This document shows, piece after piece, positions 18,491-27,138 of a DNA stretch of 64,000 nucleotides. Source of the stretch: CAWDVH01 sp963805705 (lineage in GTDB: Bacteria; Actinomycetota; Actinomycetes; Streptosporangiales; Streptosporangiaceae); the NCBI GenBank assembly GCA_963805705.1, contig CAWDVH010000004.1, positions 434,001 to 498,000 on the forward strand. The letters are read 5' to 3'. The notes under the pieces are model-generated. The model was not told the origin of the DNA, made no database searches, and saw only the letters and a list, made by a program, of their open reading frames with translations. The position numbers were made by a program, and so were the translations under genes. Position 1 is the first letter of the stretch; every line of letters begins with the position of its first letter.

Positions 18491-19310
18491 GACGATTCCC
18501 TGTATCCCTGGTCGGCCAGGCATCAATGGCGGGCCGGGTGCCGGTCGCGGGCCGGGTGCCGGCGGTCGGCCGCGGGCCGGCGGCGCGGCGGGTGTCCATC
18601 GCGGGGCGGGCGCTGCCAGCCGGGCCGGCCGCGATGTCGATCAGGTGCAGTCCGACGACATTGCGCACCACCGTGCCCCCCAGCCGCCCGCCTTCGGCCG
18701 TCGCGCCGTGCGGATAGACATGACCGTGCAGCAGCATGGCCGGCTGGAGCGCGGCGACCAGACCGTGATAGCAGCTGAAGCCGCGATGGGCCAGGTCGTC
18801 GCTATCGCCGACACCGCGCGGCGGCGCGTGCGTGATCAGGACGTCGACGCCCCGGCCGTCGCGCCGCCTGCGCCGCCGGGCGCGGCGGCGCAGCGCCAGG
18901 GACCGGCGCGACTGCTGGCGCTCGGTGTACTGATGCGGCCCGCGCTCGTAACGCAGGCAGCCGCCCAGGCCCGCTACTCGCAGTCCGGCCACGTCGACCA
19001 CCTGGCCATCGGCGTTCACCCCGCCCTGGGGCCAGGGAGGCCGGGTGGGCAGCCCGGCCCGCAGGGTCAGCCCGGCACGGGAAACCCGGTATCCCGACAT
19101 GTCAGCGTCATGATTGCCGGGCACGAATACCAGCGGCACGTCCAGCGCGTCCATCAGGTAGCTCAGGTAGTCGGCCGGCAGGTCGCCGCAGGCCAGAATG
19201 AGCCGGGCGCCGCGCAAGGTGCCCAGATCGGCCCGCAGCGCGTGGCTCACCTCATCGGAGACGGCCAGTACGCGTACCACGGCCTGCCCGTCCGGATTGC
19301 TCTCCGGCAT
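18480..19310 (-). CDS. Calcineurin-like metallophosphoesterase
   Basis: 276 residues. Metal-binding motifs occur in order: ACGDLPADYLSYL, VFVPGNHDADMSG, LITHAPPRGVGD and LLHGHVYPHG, giving the two-metal site of class III phosphodiesterases/phosphatases. The first Asp of the usual DxH is replaced by a VSDE context near residue 19, a small deviation. A low-complexity Arg/Pro/Thr tail starts about residue 235. It begins immediately after the stop of the small membrane protein gene (TGAATG) and overlaps the ParB-like gene downstream, so the three form one translationally coupled unit. Substrate unknown. Confidence 0.8.
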   Translation of the reverse strand: MPESNPDGQAVVRVLAVSDEVSHALRADLGTLRGARLILACGDLPADYLSYLMDALDVPLVFVPGNHDADMSGYRVSRAGLTLRAGLPTRPPWPQGGVNADGQVVDVAGLRVAGLGGCLRYERGPHQYTERQQSRRSLALRRRARRRRRRDGRGVDVLITHAPPRGVGDSDDLAHRGFSCYHGLVAALQPAMLLHGHVYPHGATAEGGRLGGTVVRNVVGLHLIDIAAGPAGSARPAMDTRRAAGPRPTAGTRPATGTRPAIDAWPTRDTGNRHAR

Positions 19311-19697
19311 TCAGTGCGCAGCCGTTTCCCGTACGTCCAGGCCGCGCTCCCGCAGCGCCGCCTCGGCCCGGTAGATATCGGCCTGCCTGGCCCGGTCGCC
19401 GCCCGGCGGCGGGCTGACGTCAAGCCGCAGGCAGGCGGCGCGGAGTTCGTCGAGGTAGGCCCCGCGCAGCGCCCTGACCTTATGGTGCTTCCCGGTGATG
19501 TCCGACCGGCACTCGGTCGACTCCAGCTCGGAACGCAGTCGCCGCAGGCGCGCCGCGACCCGCTCCATCGGCTCGGCCGGCGGCGGGACACGGCGGCTCT
19601 CGGCCAGCCGGCCGTGCCCGCGGATGGCAACCAAGATCGCATACCCGGCCGCCGTAGGCAGCAGGAGGGCGATAATCAGTCCCGCGATGGCGCTCAC
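19311..19697 (-). CDS. Small membrane-anchored coiled-coil protein, first gene of the MPE/ParB-like unit
   Basis: 128 residues from GTG 19697. One N-terminal membrane helix (about residues 3-25: IAGLIIALLLPTAAGYAILV) is followed by a charged helical region rich in Arg/Glu with heptad-like leucines, ending RETAAH. I do not recognise the family. The stop is directly followed by the start of the metallophosphoesterase gene. It may tether that enzyme to the membrane; this is inference from position. The GTG start is uncertain because the GGAAGG upstream is only one base away. Confidence 0.6.
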   Translation of the reverse strand: MSAIAGLIIALLLPTAAGYAILVAIRGHGRLAESRRVPPPAEPMERVAARLRRLRSELESTECRSDITGKHHKVRALRGAYLDELRAACLRLDVSPPPGGDRARQADIYRAEAALRERGLDVRETAAH

Positions 19698-19839
19698 GCC
19701 TTCCAGTGTCGGGCGCACTGCCCGGTGAAAGCAAGCCGAGCCGGGGAGTGCCGTTTCCCGTGGACCGGGAGCCCCGTATCGGCCGTCGTTTCCTCGCGCG
19801 GCCGCCCGCCCGTTATGGGCAGATAAGTCAGGGAGACAG

Positions 19840-21468
19840 ATGGGTAATACCGGGACATCCAGCGCGTGGTGGCAGGGTGCCGTGCTGTACCAGCTGTACG
19901 TCCGGTCCTGGCGGGACGCCGACGGCGACGGGTACGGCGATCTGCGCGGACTCATCGACCGGCTGGATCATCTGTCCTGGCTGGGCGTGGACGGGGTCTG
20001 GCTCTCGCCCACGATGCCGTCCCCGGACGACGACTGGGGCTACGACGTCAGCGACTATAAGGGCGTGCATCCCGAGCTCGGCACGCTCGGTGACCTGGAC
20101 GCACTGATCGCCGAGGCCGGCCGGCGTGATCTGAGGGTTCTGCTGGACCTGGTGCCCAACCACACCAGCTCGGCGCATCCCTGGTTCATCGACGCGTCGT
20201 CCGGCCGGGACTCCGCGCACCGTGACTACTACGTGTGGGCCGACCCGGCACCGGGCGGCGGGGTGCCCAACAACTGGCTGGACGCGACCGGGCAGCCCGC
20301 GTGGCAGCGGGATGAGCGCAGCGGCCAGTACTACCTGCACAACTTCCTGATCAGCCAGCCAGACCTGAACTGGTGGCTGCCCGCGGTGCACGAGGAGTTC
20401 CGCGAGATCCTCCAATTCTGGTTCGACCGGGGAGTGGCGGGTTTCCGCATCGACGTGGCGCACGGCCTGTACAAGGACGCCCTGCTGCGCGACAACCCGC
20501 CGGAGACGGACACCGGCCCGCTGGCCGGCCGTTTCGGCTTGCGCCCGGTGTACAACGAGAACCGGCCCGAGACGCACGAGGTCTTCCGCGACTGGCGGCA
20601 GATCGCCGAGCGCCAGTCGCCGCCGAGGCTGCTGCTCGGCGAGACCTGGATCGGGGATCTCGGCGGCCTGGCGGTCTTCTACGGCGACAATGACGGGCTG
20701 CAGCTGGCGTTCAATTTCCCGTTCGTCTTCGCCGACTTCACCGTCCGCGGGCTGTCGTCGGTGGTCAGCAGGACGCTCGCCAGCCTGCCGGCGGGCGCCT
20801 GCCCCGTCTGGACGGCGTCCAATCACGACGTCGGCCGCTTCCCGACTCGCTGGTGCGGCGGTGACGAGCGCAAGATCCGGCTCGCGCTGCTCATTCTGAC
20901 CACCCTGCCCGGCACGACCGTCCTGTATTACGGCGATGAGATCGGCATGACCGACGTCAGCATCCCGGCCGGGCTGCAGCGCGACGCGATGACGCTGGGC
21001 GGTCACAACCCGCAGGGCAACCGGGACCGGGCCAGGACCCCGATGCAGTGGGACGGCACCCCGTCCGGCGGCTTTACCGCCGATGGCGTGCCCGCCTGGC
21101 TCCCGCTCGGTGCGACCGCCGCGTGTAACGTCGCTGACCAGCGGCAGGACCCGGCCTCCGTGCTCTGGCTGTGCCGCAGCCTGATCGCGCTGCGCCGCGC
21201 CGAGCTCGGCGGTCAGATCGGCGACTACGAGCTGCTGGCCGCGCCCGATGACCAGTGGGCCTATCGCATCGGCGACCTGGCCGTGGTGGCTAACCTGTCC
21301 GATCACAGCGCTGAGGTCGCCGGCCCGGTCGGCGAGGTACTGCTCGCCACTGCCGGGAAGCTCCCGGCCGCCGGCGATGCCATCACCCTGGGGCCCTGGG
21401 AGGGAATCGTCGCCCGCCATCCCGGCACGCTGCCCTTCCCCCCGCCGGCCCCTGGCGCCCCCGCCTAG
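19840..21468 (+). CDS. GH13 alpha-glucosidase / oligo-1,6-glucosidase-like enzyme
   Basis: 542 residues, cytosolic (no signal peptide). The (beta/alpha)8 GH13 motifs are all present: region I LDLVPNHTSS, region II GFRIDVAH (nucleophile Asp), region III LLGETW (acid Glu) and region IV SNHDVGRF. QPDLNWWLP and YQLYVRSWRDADGDGYGDLRG place it with bacterial exo-acting alpha-glucosidases (GH13_30/31 type), which release glucose from maltose, isomaltose or related sugars. GGGAGACAG precedes ATG 19840. Close to the sugar importer, so the two likely form one uptake-and-hydrolysis route. The stop lies in a 29-bp tandem repeat. Confidence 0.9.
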   Translation: MGNTGTSSAWWQGAVLYQLYVRSWRDADGDGYGDLRGLIDRLDHLSWLGVDGVWLSPTMPSPDDDWGYDVSDYKGVHPELGTLGDLDALIAEAGRRDLRVLLDLVPNHTSSAHPWFIDASSGRDSAHRDYYVWADPAPGGGVPNNWLDATGQPAWQRDERSGQYYLHNFLISQPDLNWWLPAVHEEFREILQFWFDRGVAGFRIDVAHGLYKDALLRDNPPETDTGPLAGRFGLRPVYNENRPETHEVFRDWRQIAERQSPPRLLLGETWIGDLGGLAVFYGDNDGLQLAFNFPFVFADFTVRGLSSVVSRTLASLPAGACPVWTASNHDVGRFPTRWCGGDERKIRLALLILTTLPGTTVLYYGDEIGMTDVSIPAGLQRDAMTLGGHNPQGNRDRARTPMQWDGTPSGGFTADGVPAWLPLGATAACNVADQRQDPASVLWLCRSLIALRRAELGGQIGDYELLAAPDDQWAYRIGDLAVVANLSDHSAEVAGPVGEVLLATAGKLPAAGDAITLGPWEGIVARHPGTLPFPPPAPGAPA

Positions 21469-21577
21469 CCGTCCGCCCGCTCTCCGCCCCCGCCTAGCCG
21501 TCCGCCCGCTCTCCGCCCCCGCCTAGCCGTCCGCCCGCTCTCCGCCCCCGCCTAGCCGCCCGCCCGCTCTCCGCCCT
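21462..21577. repeat. 29-bp tandem repeat, four copies, on the GH13 stop codon
   Basis: Copies begin at 21462, 21491, 21520 and 21549, each starting CGCCTAGCCG; the fourth has a few changes. The GH13 stop TAG is in copy 1. Each copy carries CTAG, which reads as a stop on both strands. Fills the gap to the convergent phosphatase gene. Confidence 0.9.
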
Positions 21578-22437
21578 TACCCAGCCGTCCGCCGGCCGGT
21601 ATGTGACTCTTCGAGAAGCTTGGCCCGGAGGATGCGGACGTCGTCGGCGCCGAAGCCGTGGTCTGACAGCCACGCCAGCACGCCGCCGTAGCGCAGGTCG
21701 ACCTGCTCCAGGAACGCGGCCATGGTCTCGGCCCTGGGGAAGTCGTCGGCGTTGCTGGCCTGGCTCCTGCTGTTGAGGTCACCCGCATAGGTCGGGGAGG
21801 CGCGCAGCCGGTCCAGGACCGCGGCCATGCGCTCGGCGCTGGCGGCGTAGTCAGCGACCACTGCGTCCGGCTCTACGCCGGCGACGCGCAGCGCGAGGGC
21901 GACGAGCACGCCCGTGCGGTCCTTTCCCGCGGCACAGTTCACCAGCGCCGCGCCCGGTGCCGTGGCGACTGCGCGCAGCGCGGCCACGACCTGGTCGGGC
22001 CGGTCTTCCAGGTAGCCAAGGTAGTAGCCGCACCGCGGGTCGCCCGGATAGCGGGACACGGCCCCCTCGCGCCTGGTCGTCGCCAGCGCGGCGGCGGCCA
22101 CCTCAGCGGCGAACATGTCAGCGCCGGCCGCGCCAGCGGCGCCGGCGGCGTCGGTGGCTGTGCCGAGCTCGGGCAGCACCGAGTGGCGCGCGTGCCGCAC
22201 CGAGCCGACCCTGGTCAGCGGCCCTGGTCCCTCGGCGGCGATCTCATGCGGACTGCGCAGGTCGACGACCGTGGTGACGCCGAGGTCGGTCACCAGCCGC
22301 CGCACGTCGGCGGCCGACAGATCCTGCAGGTTGTCGCTGCGCAGCAGCCGGCGGGTCAGCACCTGCCGCCCGTCCTCGGTCGGCAGCCCGCCCATGTCGC
22401 GAACGTTGACCGCTCCGTCGAGCTCAATCCAGCCCAC
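21577..22437 (-). CDS. Tyrosine/dual-specificity protein phosphatase (Y_phosphatase3 family)
   Basis: 286 residues. The N-terminus NVRDMGGLPTEDG is the family's entry motif, VVDLRSPHEI follows, and the P-loop NCAAGKDRTG has the catalytic Cys and Arg (CX5R). Family members dephosphorylate phosphotyrosine or phosphoinositides; in mycobacteria the relative PtpB is secreted, but no signal is evident here. GTG 22437 is chosen because GGGAGG lies 8 nt upstream; longer forms to 22524 or 22617 have no site and no conserved sequence. The 22438-22669 gap between this gene and hisD shows only the hisD -10. Confidence 0.85.
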   Translation of the reverse strand: MGWIELDGAVNVRDMGGLPTEDGRQVLTRRLLRSDNLQDLSAADVRRLVTDLGVTTVVDLRSPHEIAAEGPGPLTRVGSVRHARHSVLPELGTATDAAGAAGAAGADMFAAEVAAAALATTRREGAVSRYPGDPRCGYYLGYLEDRPDQVVAALRAVATAPGAALVNCAAGKDRTGVLVALALRVAGVEPDAVVADYAASAERMAAVLDRLRASPTYAGDLNSRSQASNADDFPRAETMAAFLEQVDLRYGGVLAWLSDHGFGADDVRILRAKLLEESHTGRRTAG

Positions 22438-22657
22438 GTGTTCATCCTCCCGGTCCTGGCGCTCTGAGCCAGGGCCGGCCGCACCACTACCGCAATTGTC
22501 CCGCACTCTTCGCAGTCCGTTCATCAAGGCCGTCGTCGAGACCGCCGCCAGGCCGTCGTCTGGCCGCCTCGAGACCTCCGTTAAGACCGCCGCTCGCCGC
22601 CGTCCGTCAGCCGACACGGTCCGGGCAACGCAGGGCCACCACCAGAATCCGACCCGT

Positions 22658-22663
22658 TACGCT
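22658..22663 (+). promoter_or_regulatory. Leaderless -10 for the hisD operon
   Basis: TACGCT, then 6 nt (GGGCGG), then the GTG of hisD at 22670. No Shine-Dalgarno is seen, so transcription probably starts at the start codon. Confidence 0.5.
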
Positions 22664-22669
22664 GGGCGG

Positions 22670-24042
22670 GTGCTGTCCCTCATTGATCTGCGCGGAGCGA
22701 GCGTGGCCACCCTGGGCCAGCGGCGGCTGACCGGCCTGCTGCCGCGGGCCAGGACGGACATTGAGTCGGCGCTCAGCGCCGTGCGGCCCATCTGCGAGGA
22801 CGTGCGCCACCGCGGCGCGGCGGCGGTCCGCGAGTACACGCGGCGGTTTGACGGCGTGGACCTGGCCACGACCAGGGTCCCGCCGCAAGCGCTGCGGGAG
22901 GCGCTGGCCGAGCTTGATCCGGACGTTCGCGCGGCGCTGCAGGAAGCGGCGCGGCGGGCCCGGCTGGTCCACCAGGCCCAGCTGCCTGCCGACACCGTCA
23001 CCGCCGTCGCCGACGGCTCGACGGTCACCGAGCGGTACGTCCCGGTCGGCCGGGCCGGTGTCTACGTCCCTGGCGGGCTGCTCGCCTACCCGTCATCGGT
23101 CGTGATGAACGTGATCCCCGCGCAGGTGGCGGGCGTAGCCGAGATCGCCGTGGCCTCACCCCCGAGCGCCGACCGTGGTGGCCGCCGGCCGCCGCCGTGC
23201 TGGCCGCCTGCGCACTGCTCGGCATCACGGAGGTGCATGCGGTCGGCGGCGCACAGGCGATCGCGATGTTCGGCTACGGCACGGCCGACTGCCCGCCCGC
23301 CGATGTCATCAGCGGGCCGGGCAACGTGTACGTGGCCGCCGCCAAGCGGCTGCTGCAGGGCATGGTCGGGATCGACGCGGAGGCCGGCCCGACCGAGGTC
23401 GCGATCGTGGCGGATCACAGCGCCGACCCGGTGCTGGTCGCCGCCGACCTGGTGGCGCAGGCCGAGCATGACTCGCTGGCGGCCTGCCTGCTGATCACGA
23501 CCGATCCCGGACTCGCCGATCGCACCGAGAAGGAGCTGGTCGGCCAGGTCGCCCGCGCGCGGCACCGGGAGCGGATTGAGGCGGCGCTGGCCGGACAGTC
23601 CGCCTGCGTGCTGGTCGACACCATCGACGACGCCCTGGCCGTCTCGGATGCCTGGGCCCCCGAGCACCTCGAGATCCAGGCCGAACGCGCCACCGAACTT
23701 GCCTCCCGCGTCCGCAATGCGGGTGCCGTTTTCGTCGGCCCGTACGCCCCGGTGTCCCTCGGCGACTACCTGGCGGGCTCCAACCACGTGCTGCCGACCG
23801 GCGGGACCGCCCGGCACTCGGGCGGCCTGTCGGTACTGACCTTCGTGCGCGGCATCCACGTGGTGGAGTGCACCGCCGACGCGCTCGCGCAGGTCGCCCC
23901 GCACATCGACGCGCTCGGCGGGGCCGAGGACCTGGCCGCGCACGTGGCCGCGGTCCGCGTCCGGGTCCCCGCCGCATCCGCCGCCGGGCCCGCGGCGCCC
24001 GGGCGGGGGGCACCCGGTGCCGTCGATAGGCTGGAGGGGTGA
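22670..24042 (+). pseudogene. hisD: Histidinol dehydrogenase, broken by one frameshift
   Basis: The last two steps of histidine synthesis (histidinol to histidine, NAD, zinc). The first frame runs from GTG 22670 (VLSLIDLRGAS) through ERYVPVGRAGVYVPGG to about 23182. The rest lies in the -1 frame from about 23185: AVLAACALLGITEV, VGGAQAIAMFGYGT, DVISGPGNVYVAAAK and TGGTARHSGGLS, ending at TGA 24040-24042. Aligned to the family spacing (ASPPxxxxGGxPxxxxLAAC), exactly one base is missing near 23182-23187. All catalytic and zinc segments are otherwise intact and the downstream genes are complete, so a recent mutation or a sequencing indel in the GC run are both plausible. The stop overlaps the hisC start (GTGA). 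Confidence 0.85.
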
Positions 24043-25130
24043 AGGCCGCCCAGGGCCCGCCGCTGCGGGCCGACCTCGCGGGCCGCGAGCCCTACGGAGC
24101 CCCGCAGCTGGACGTAGCGGTCGCTCTGAACACCAACGAGAACCCCTACCCGCCGCCGGACAGCGTCGTGCGCGAGATAGGCGAAGCCGCGGCCGCGGCG
24201 GCGGCGCAGCTCAACCGGTACCCGGACCGCGATGCGGTCGGCCTGCGCGGCGATCTGGCCGGCTACCTCGGGCCCGGCCTGACCTGGGATCAGACCTGGG
24301 CGGCCAACGGATCCAACGAGATCATCCAGCAGCTGCTGCAGGCATTCGGCGGACCGGGCCGCCGAGCGCTCGGCTTTGAGCCCTCGTACTCGATGCACCC
24401 GATCATCGCCGCGGTCACCAGCACCGGCTGGATCCCGGCGGCCAGGGACGACGATTTCGGCATTGACCAGGACCGGGCCGCGGCGGTGGTCCGCGAGTAC
24501 CAGCCCGACCTGGTCTTCCTGACCTCGCCGAATAACCCGACCGGCACTGCCCTCCCGCTGCCGGTGATCGAGGCGGTGTGCGCCGCCGCGCCCGGCATGG
24601 TGATCGTCGACGAGGCCTACGCGGAGTTCGCCCGCGATCGCGAGGGCAGCGCGCTGGCCCTGCTGCCCCGCTTCCCGCGGCTGGTGATCGTCCGCACGAT
24701 GTCCAAGGCATTTGCGCTCGCCGGGGGGCGGCTTGGCTATCTCGCCGCCGATCCGGCGGTGATCCGCGCACTGCTCGTCGTCCGGCTGCCCTATCACCTG
24801 TCCGCCCTGACCCAGGCCGTGGCCAGGGTCGCGCTGGCCCACTCGGGCGAGCTGCTGGCGAGCGTGGCGAAAATCCGGGCCGAACGGGATGACCTGGTGA
24901 CATGGCTGCGCGGACGCGGACTGGCCGCGGCGGACTCAGACGCCAACTTCGTGCTCTTCGGCAGATTCGGCGACCGGCGCGCGGTCTGGCAGGGACTGCT
25001 CGACCGGGGCGTGCTGGTCCGCGAGGTAGGCCCCCCGGACTGGCTCCGGGTGACCATCGGGACCCCGGCCGAGATGGCGGCGTTCCGCGCGGCGCTGGAC
25101 GGGGTCATAAACGGCGGGCCGGGGTCATGA
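24039..25130 (+). CDS. hisC: Histidinol-phosphate aminotransferase
   Basis: 363 residues, fold-type I PLP enzyme, step 7 of the histidine pathway. Characteristic NTNENPYPPP substrate segment, ANGSNEIIQQLLQAF, TSPNNPTGT, VDEAYAEF and the PLP lysine in RTMSKAFALAG (Lys about residue 225). GTG 24039 overlaps the hisD stop by three bases, with GGAGGG just upstream. The final codons lie in a 20-bp tandem repeat that continues into hisB. Confidence 0.93.
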   Translation: MKAAQGPPLRADLAGREPYGAPQLDVAVALNTNENPYPPPDSVVREIGEAAAAAAAQLNRYPDRDAVGLRGDLAGYLGPGLTWDQTWAANGSNEIIQQLLQAFGGPGRRALGFEPSYSMHPIIAAVTSTGWIPAARDDDFGIDQDRAAAVVREYQPDLVFLTSPNNPTGTALPLPVIEAVCAAAPGMVIVDEAYAEFARDREGSALALLPRFPRLVIVRTMSKAFALAGGRLGYLAADPAVIRALLVVRLPYHLSALTQAVARVALAHSGELLASVAKIRAERDDLVTWLRGRGLAAADSDANFVLFGRFGDRRAVWQGLLDRGVLVREVGPPDWLRVTIGTPAEMAAFRAALDGVINGGPGS

Positions 25131-25160
25131 ACGGCGAAACGCGGTCATGAACGGCGGGAC
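25101..25160. repeat. 20-bp tandem repeat across the hisC-hisB junction
   Basis: Three copies (25101-25120, 25121-25140, 25141-25160), each GnGGTCATrAACGGCG plus four variable bases. Copy 2 contains the hisC stop and a dead-end ATG (7 codons); copy 3 contains the hisB ATG. Confidence 0.8.
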
Positions 25161-25758
25161 TGAGCTGCCGGGCCGGACCGCGCGAGTCGAGCGGGTCACC
25201 AAGGAGACCCAGGTCCTCATCGAGCTCGACCTGGACGGCTCCGGAGTGACGGAGGCCGACACCGGCGTGCCGTTCTTCGATCACATGCTCTCCCAGCTGG
25301 GCAAGCACGGCCTGCTCGACCTGACCGTCCGCACGCGCGGCGACATCGAGATCGACGCTCATCACACGGTGGAGGACACCGCGCTAGCCCTGGGCCAGGC
25401 GCTGCGCGAGGCGCTGGGCGACAAGGCGGGCATCTGCCGGTTCGGCGACGCGCTGGTGCCGCTGGACGAGACGCTGGCCCGCGCCGCGGTCGACCTGTCC
25501 GGCCGGCCGTACGCCGTGCATTGCGAGCCGGACCGCATGCCGCCGATGATCGGGACCTACGACACCACGCTGACCCGGCACTTCTTCGAGTCGCTGGCGA
25601 TGTCGGCGGGCCTGTGCGTGCATCTGAGCGTGCTGTCCGGACGCAACCCGCATCACATCGTCGAGGCCCAGTTCAAGGCGTTCGCCCGCGCGCTGCGGGC
25701 GGCCGCCGCGCCCGACCCCCGCTCGGGCGCCATCCCCAGCACCAAGGGCACCCTGTGA
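25147..25758 (+). CDS. hisB: Imidazoleglycerol-phosphate dehydratase
   Basis: 203 residues. Two manganese-binding repeats are visible: DTGVPFFDHMLSQLGKHG with DIEIDAHHTVEDTALALG, and later HFFESLAMSAG with RNPHHIVEAQFKAFARAL. Single-domain form, without the histidinol-phosphatase domain seen in enterobacteria. Start ATG 25147 is 16 nt after the hisC stop in the repeat. Confidence 0.95.
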   Translation: MNGGTELPGRTARVERVTKETQVLIELDLDGSGVTEADTGVPFFDHMLSQLGKHGLLDLTVRTRGDIEIDAHHTVEDTALALGQALREALGDKAGICRFGDALVPLDETLARAAVDLSGRPYAVHCEPDRMPPMIGTYDTTLTRHFFESLAMSAGLCVHLSVLSGRNPHHIVEAQFKAFARALRAAAAPDPRSGAIPSTKGTL

Positions 25759-25774
25759 CCGGATTAAGCCCGCC

Positions 25775-26395
25775 ATGGTGAGGTCGAGGGTCGTGGTGCT
25801 GGACTACGGCTCGGGCAACCTGCGGTCGGCGCAGCGCGCCCTGCAGCGCGCCGGGGCCGACGCGCAGGTGAGCGCTGACCACGATGCCGCGATGAACGCC
25901 GACGGCCTGGTGGTGCCAGGGGTGGGCGCGTTCGCCGCCTGCATGGCCGGGCTGCGGGCGGCCGGCGGCGAGATGATCATCGGGCGGCGGCGGGCCGCGT
26001 CCCGGCCGGTCCTGGGCATCTGCGTCGGCATGCAGGTGCTGTTCGCCGAGGGGGCCGAGCACGGCGACCGGACCGCGGGCTGCGGTCAGTGGCCGGGAGT
26101 GGTGGATCGACTGACGGCTCCGGTGCTGCCGCACATGGGCTGGAACACCGTCCGGCCGGCGGCCGGTTCCCGGCTGTTCGCCGGGACCGATCCGCAGACC
26201 AGGTTCTACTTCGTGCACTCCTACGCCGCGCGGTCCCGCCCGCCCCTCGCGGCGCTGGTTTCCTGGACCACGCACGGGGAGCCGTTCGTGTCGGCGGTGG
26301 AGGACGGCCCGCTCTGCGCCACCCAGTTCCACCCCGAGAAGTCAGGCGACGCCGGAGCGGTCGTGCTGTCCAACTGGCTGGAGACACTGCGATGA
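25775..26395 (+). CDS. hisH: Imidazole glycerol phosphate synthase, glutaminase subunit
   Basis: 206 residues. Class-I glutamine amidotransferase with nucleophile Cys in GICVGMQVLF and His/Glu in QFHPEKSGDAG. Supplies ammonia to HisF. VVVLDYGSGNLRS is the canonical N-terminus, fixing ATG 25775. Overlaps hisA by four bases (ATGA). Confidence 0.95.
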   Translation: MVRSRVVVLDYGSGNLRSAQRALQRAGADAQVSADHDAAMNADGLVVPGVGAFAACMAGLRAAGGEMIIGRRRAASRPVLGICVGMQVLFAEGAEHGDRTAGCGQWPGVVDRLTAPVLPHMGWNTVRPAAGSRLFAGTDPQTRFYFVHSYAARSRPPLAALVSWTTHGEPFVSAVEDGPLCATQFHPEKSGDAGAVVLSNWLETLR

Positions 26396-27138
26396 CTTTC
26401 CCTGACCGCGTGGACGCGGGAACGCTGACCCTGCTGCCCGCCGTGGACGTGGCGGGCGGCCAGGCGGTCCGGCTGGTCCAGGGCGCCGCGGGCACCGAGA
26501 CGGGATACGGCGATCCGATCGAGGCCGCCCTGGCCTGGCAGGACGCCGGTGCGCGGTGGATCCACCTGGTGGACCTCGACGCGGCATTCGGCCGGGGCTC
26601 GAACGCGCCGCTGCTGGCCGCCATGATCGCCCGGCTCGACACGGCGGTCGAGCTGTCCGGCGGCATCCGCGACGACGCCTCGCTCGCCCGCGCCCTGGCC
26701 ACCGGCTGCACCAGGGTGGTCATCGGCACCGCGGCGCTGGAGAACCCTGACTGGGTGCGCCGCGCTATCGCCGAGCATGGCCAGCGGATCGCGGTCGGGC
26801 TTGATGTGCGGGGAACCCGGCTGGCCGCCCGCGGCTGGACCAGGGAAGGCGGCGAGCTACTCGACGTGCTGGCCCGGCTGGAAGCCGACGGCTGCGCCCG
26901 CTACGTGGTCACCGACATCACCAGGGACGGCATGCTCGGCGGCCCCAACCTTGACCTGCTGCGCCTGGTCTGCGAGCGCACGGACAGCCCGGTGATCGCC
27001 AGCGGCGGGGTGTCCAGCCTGGCCGACCTGCAGGCGATCGCCGGGCTGCGGCGCGATGGCGTCGAGGGCGCGATCGTCGGCAAGGCGCTGTACGCTCGCG
27101 CGTTCACCCTGGAGCAGGCGCTGGCGGAGGTGAGCTGA
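26392..27138 (+). CDS. hisA: ProFAR isomerase, HisA/PriA type
   Basis: 248 residues, (beta/alpha)8 barrel. The two catalytic Asp positions are LLPAVDVAGG at the start and VVTDITRDGMLGG at strand 5. In actinobacteria this protein is often PriA, which also does the TrpF reaction of tryptophan synthesis; whether this one is bifunctional depends on a trpF elsewhere. Starts in the ATGA overlap with hisH and ends overlapping hisF by one base (TGATG). Confidence 0.93.
   Translation: MTFPDRVDAGTLTLLPAVDVAGGQAVRLVQGAAGTETGYGDPIEAALAWQDAGARWIHLVDLDAAFGRGSNAPLLAAMIARLDTAVELSGGIRDDASLARALATGCTRVVIGTAALENPDWVRRAIAEHGQRIAVGLDVRGTRLAARGWTREGGELLDVLARLEADGCARYVVTDITRDGMLGGPNLDLLRLVCERTDSPVIASGGVSSLADLQAIAGLRRDGVEGAIVGKALYARAFTLEQALAEVS

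Noticed and set aside
19828..21420. 530-residue minus frame over the GH13 gene
   Set aside because: Antisense shadow; the plus frame has all four GH13 motifs.
21462..21577. CRISPR-like 29-bp repeats
   Set aside because: Copies are head-to-tail with no spacers, so a plain tandem repeat.
22670..24042. Programmed frameshifting in hisD
   Set aside because: No slippery heptamer or downstream structure stands out, and HisD is not known to use recoding; a one-base indel is simpler.
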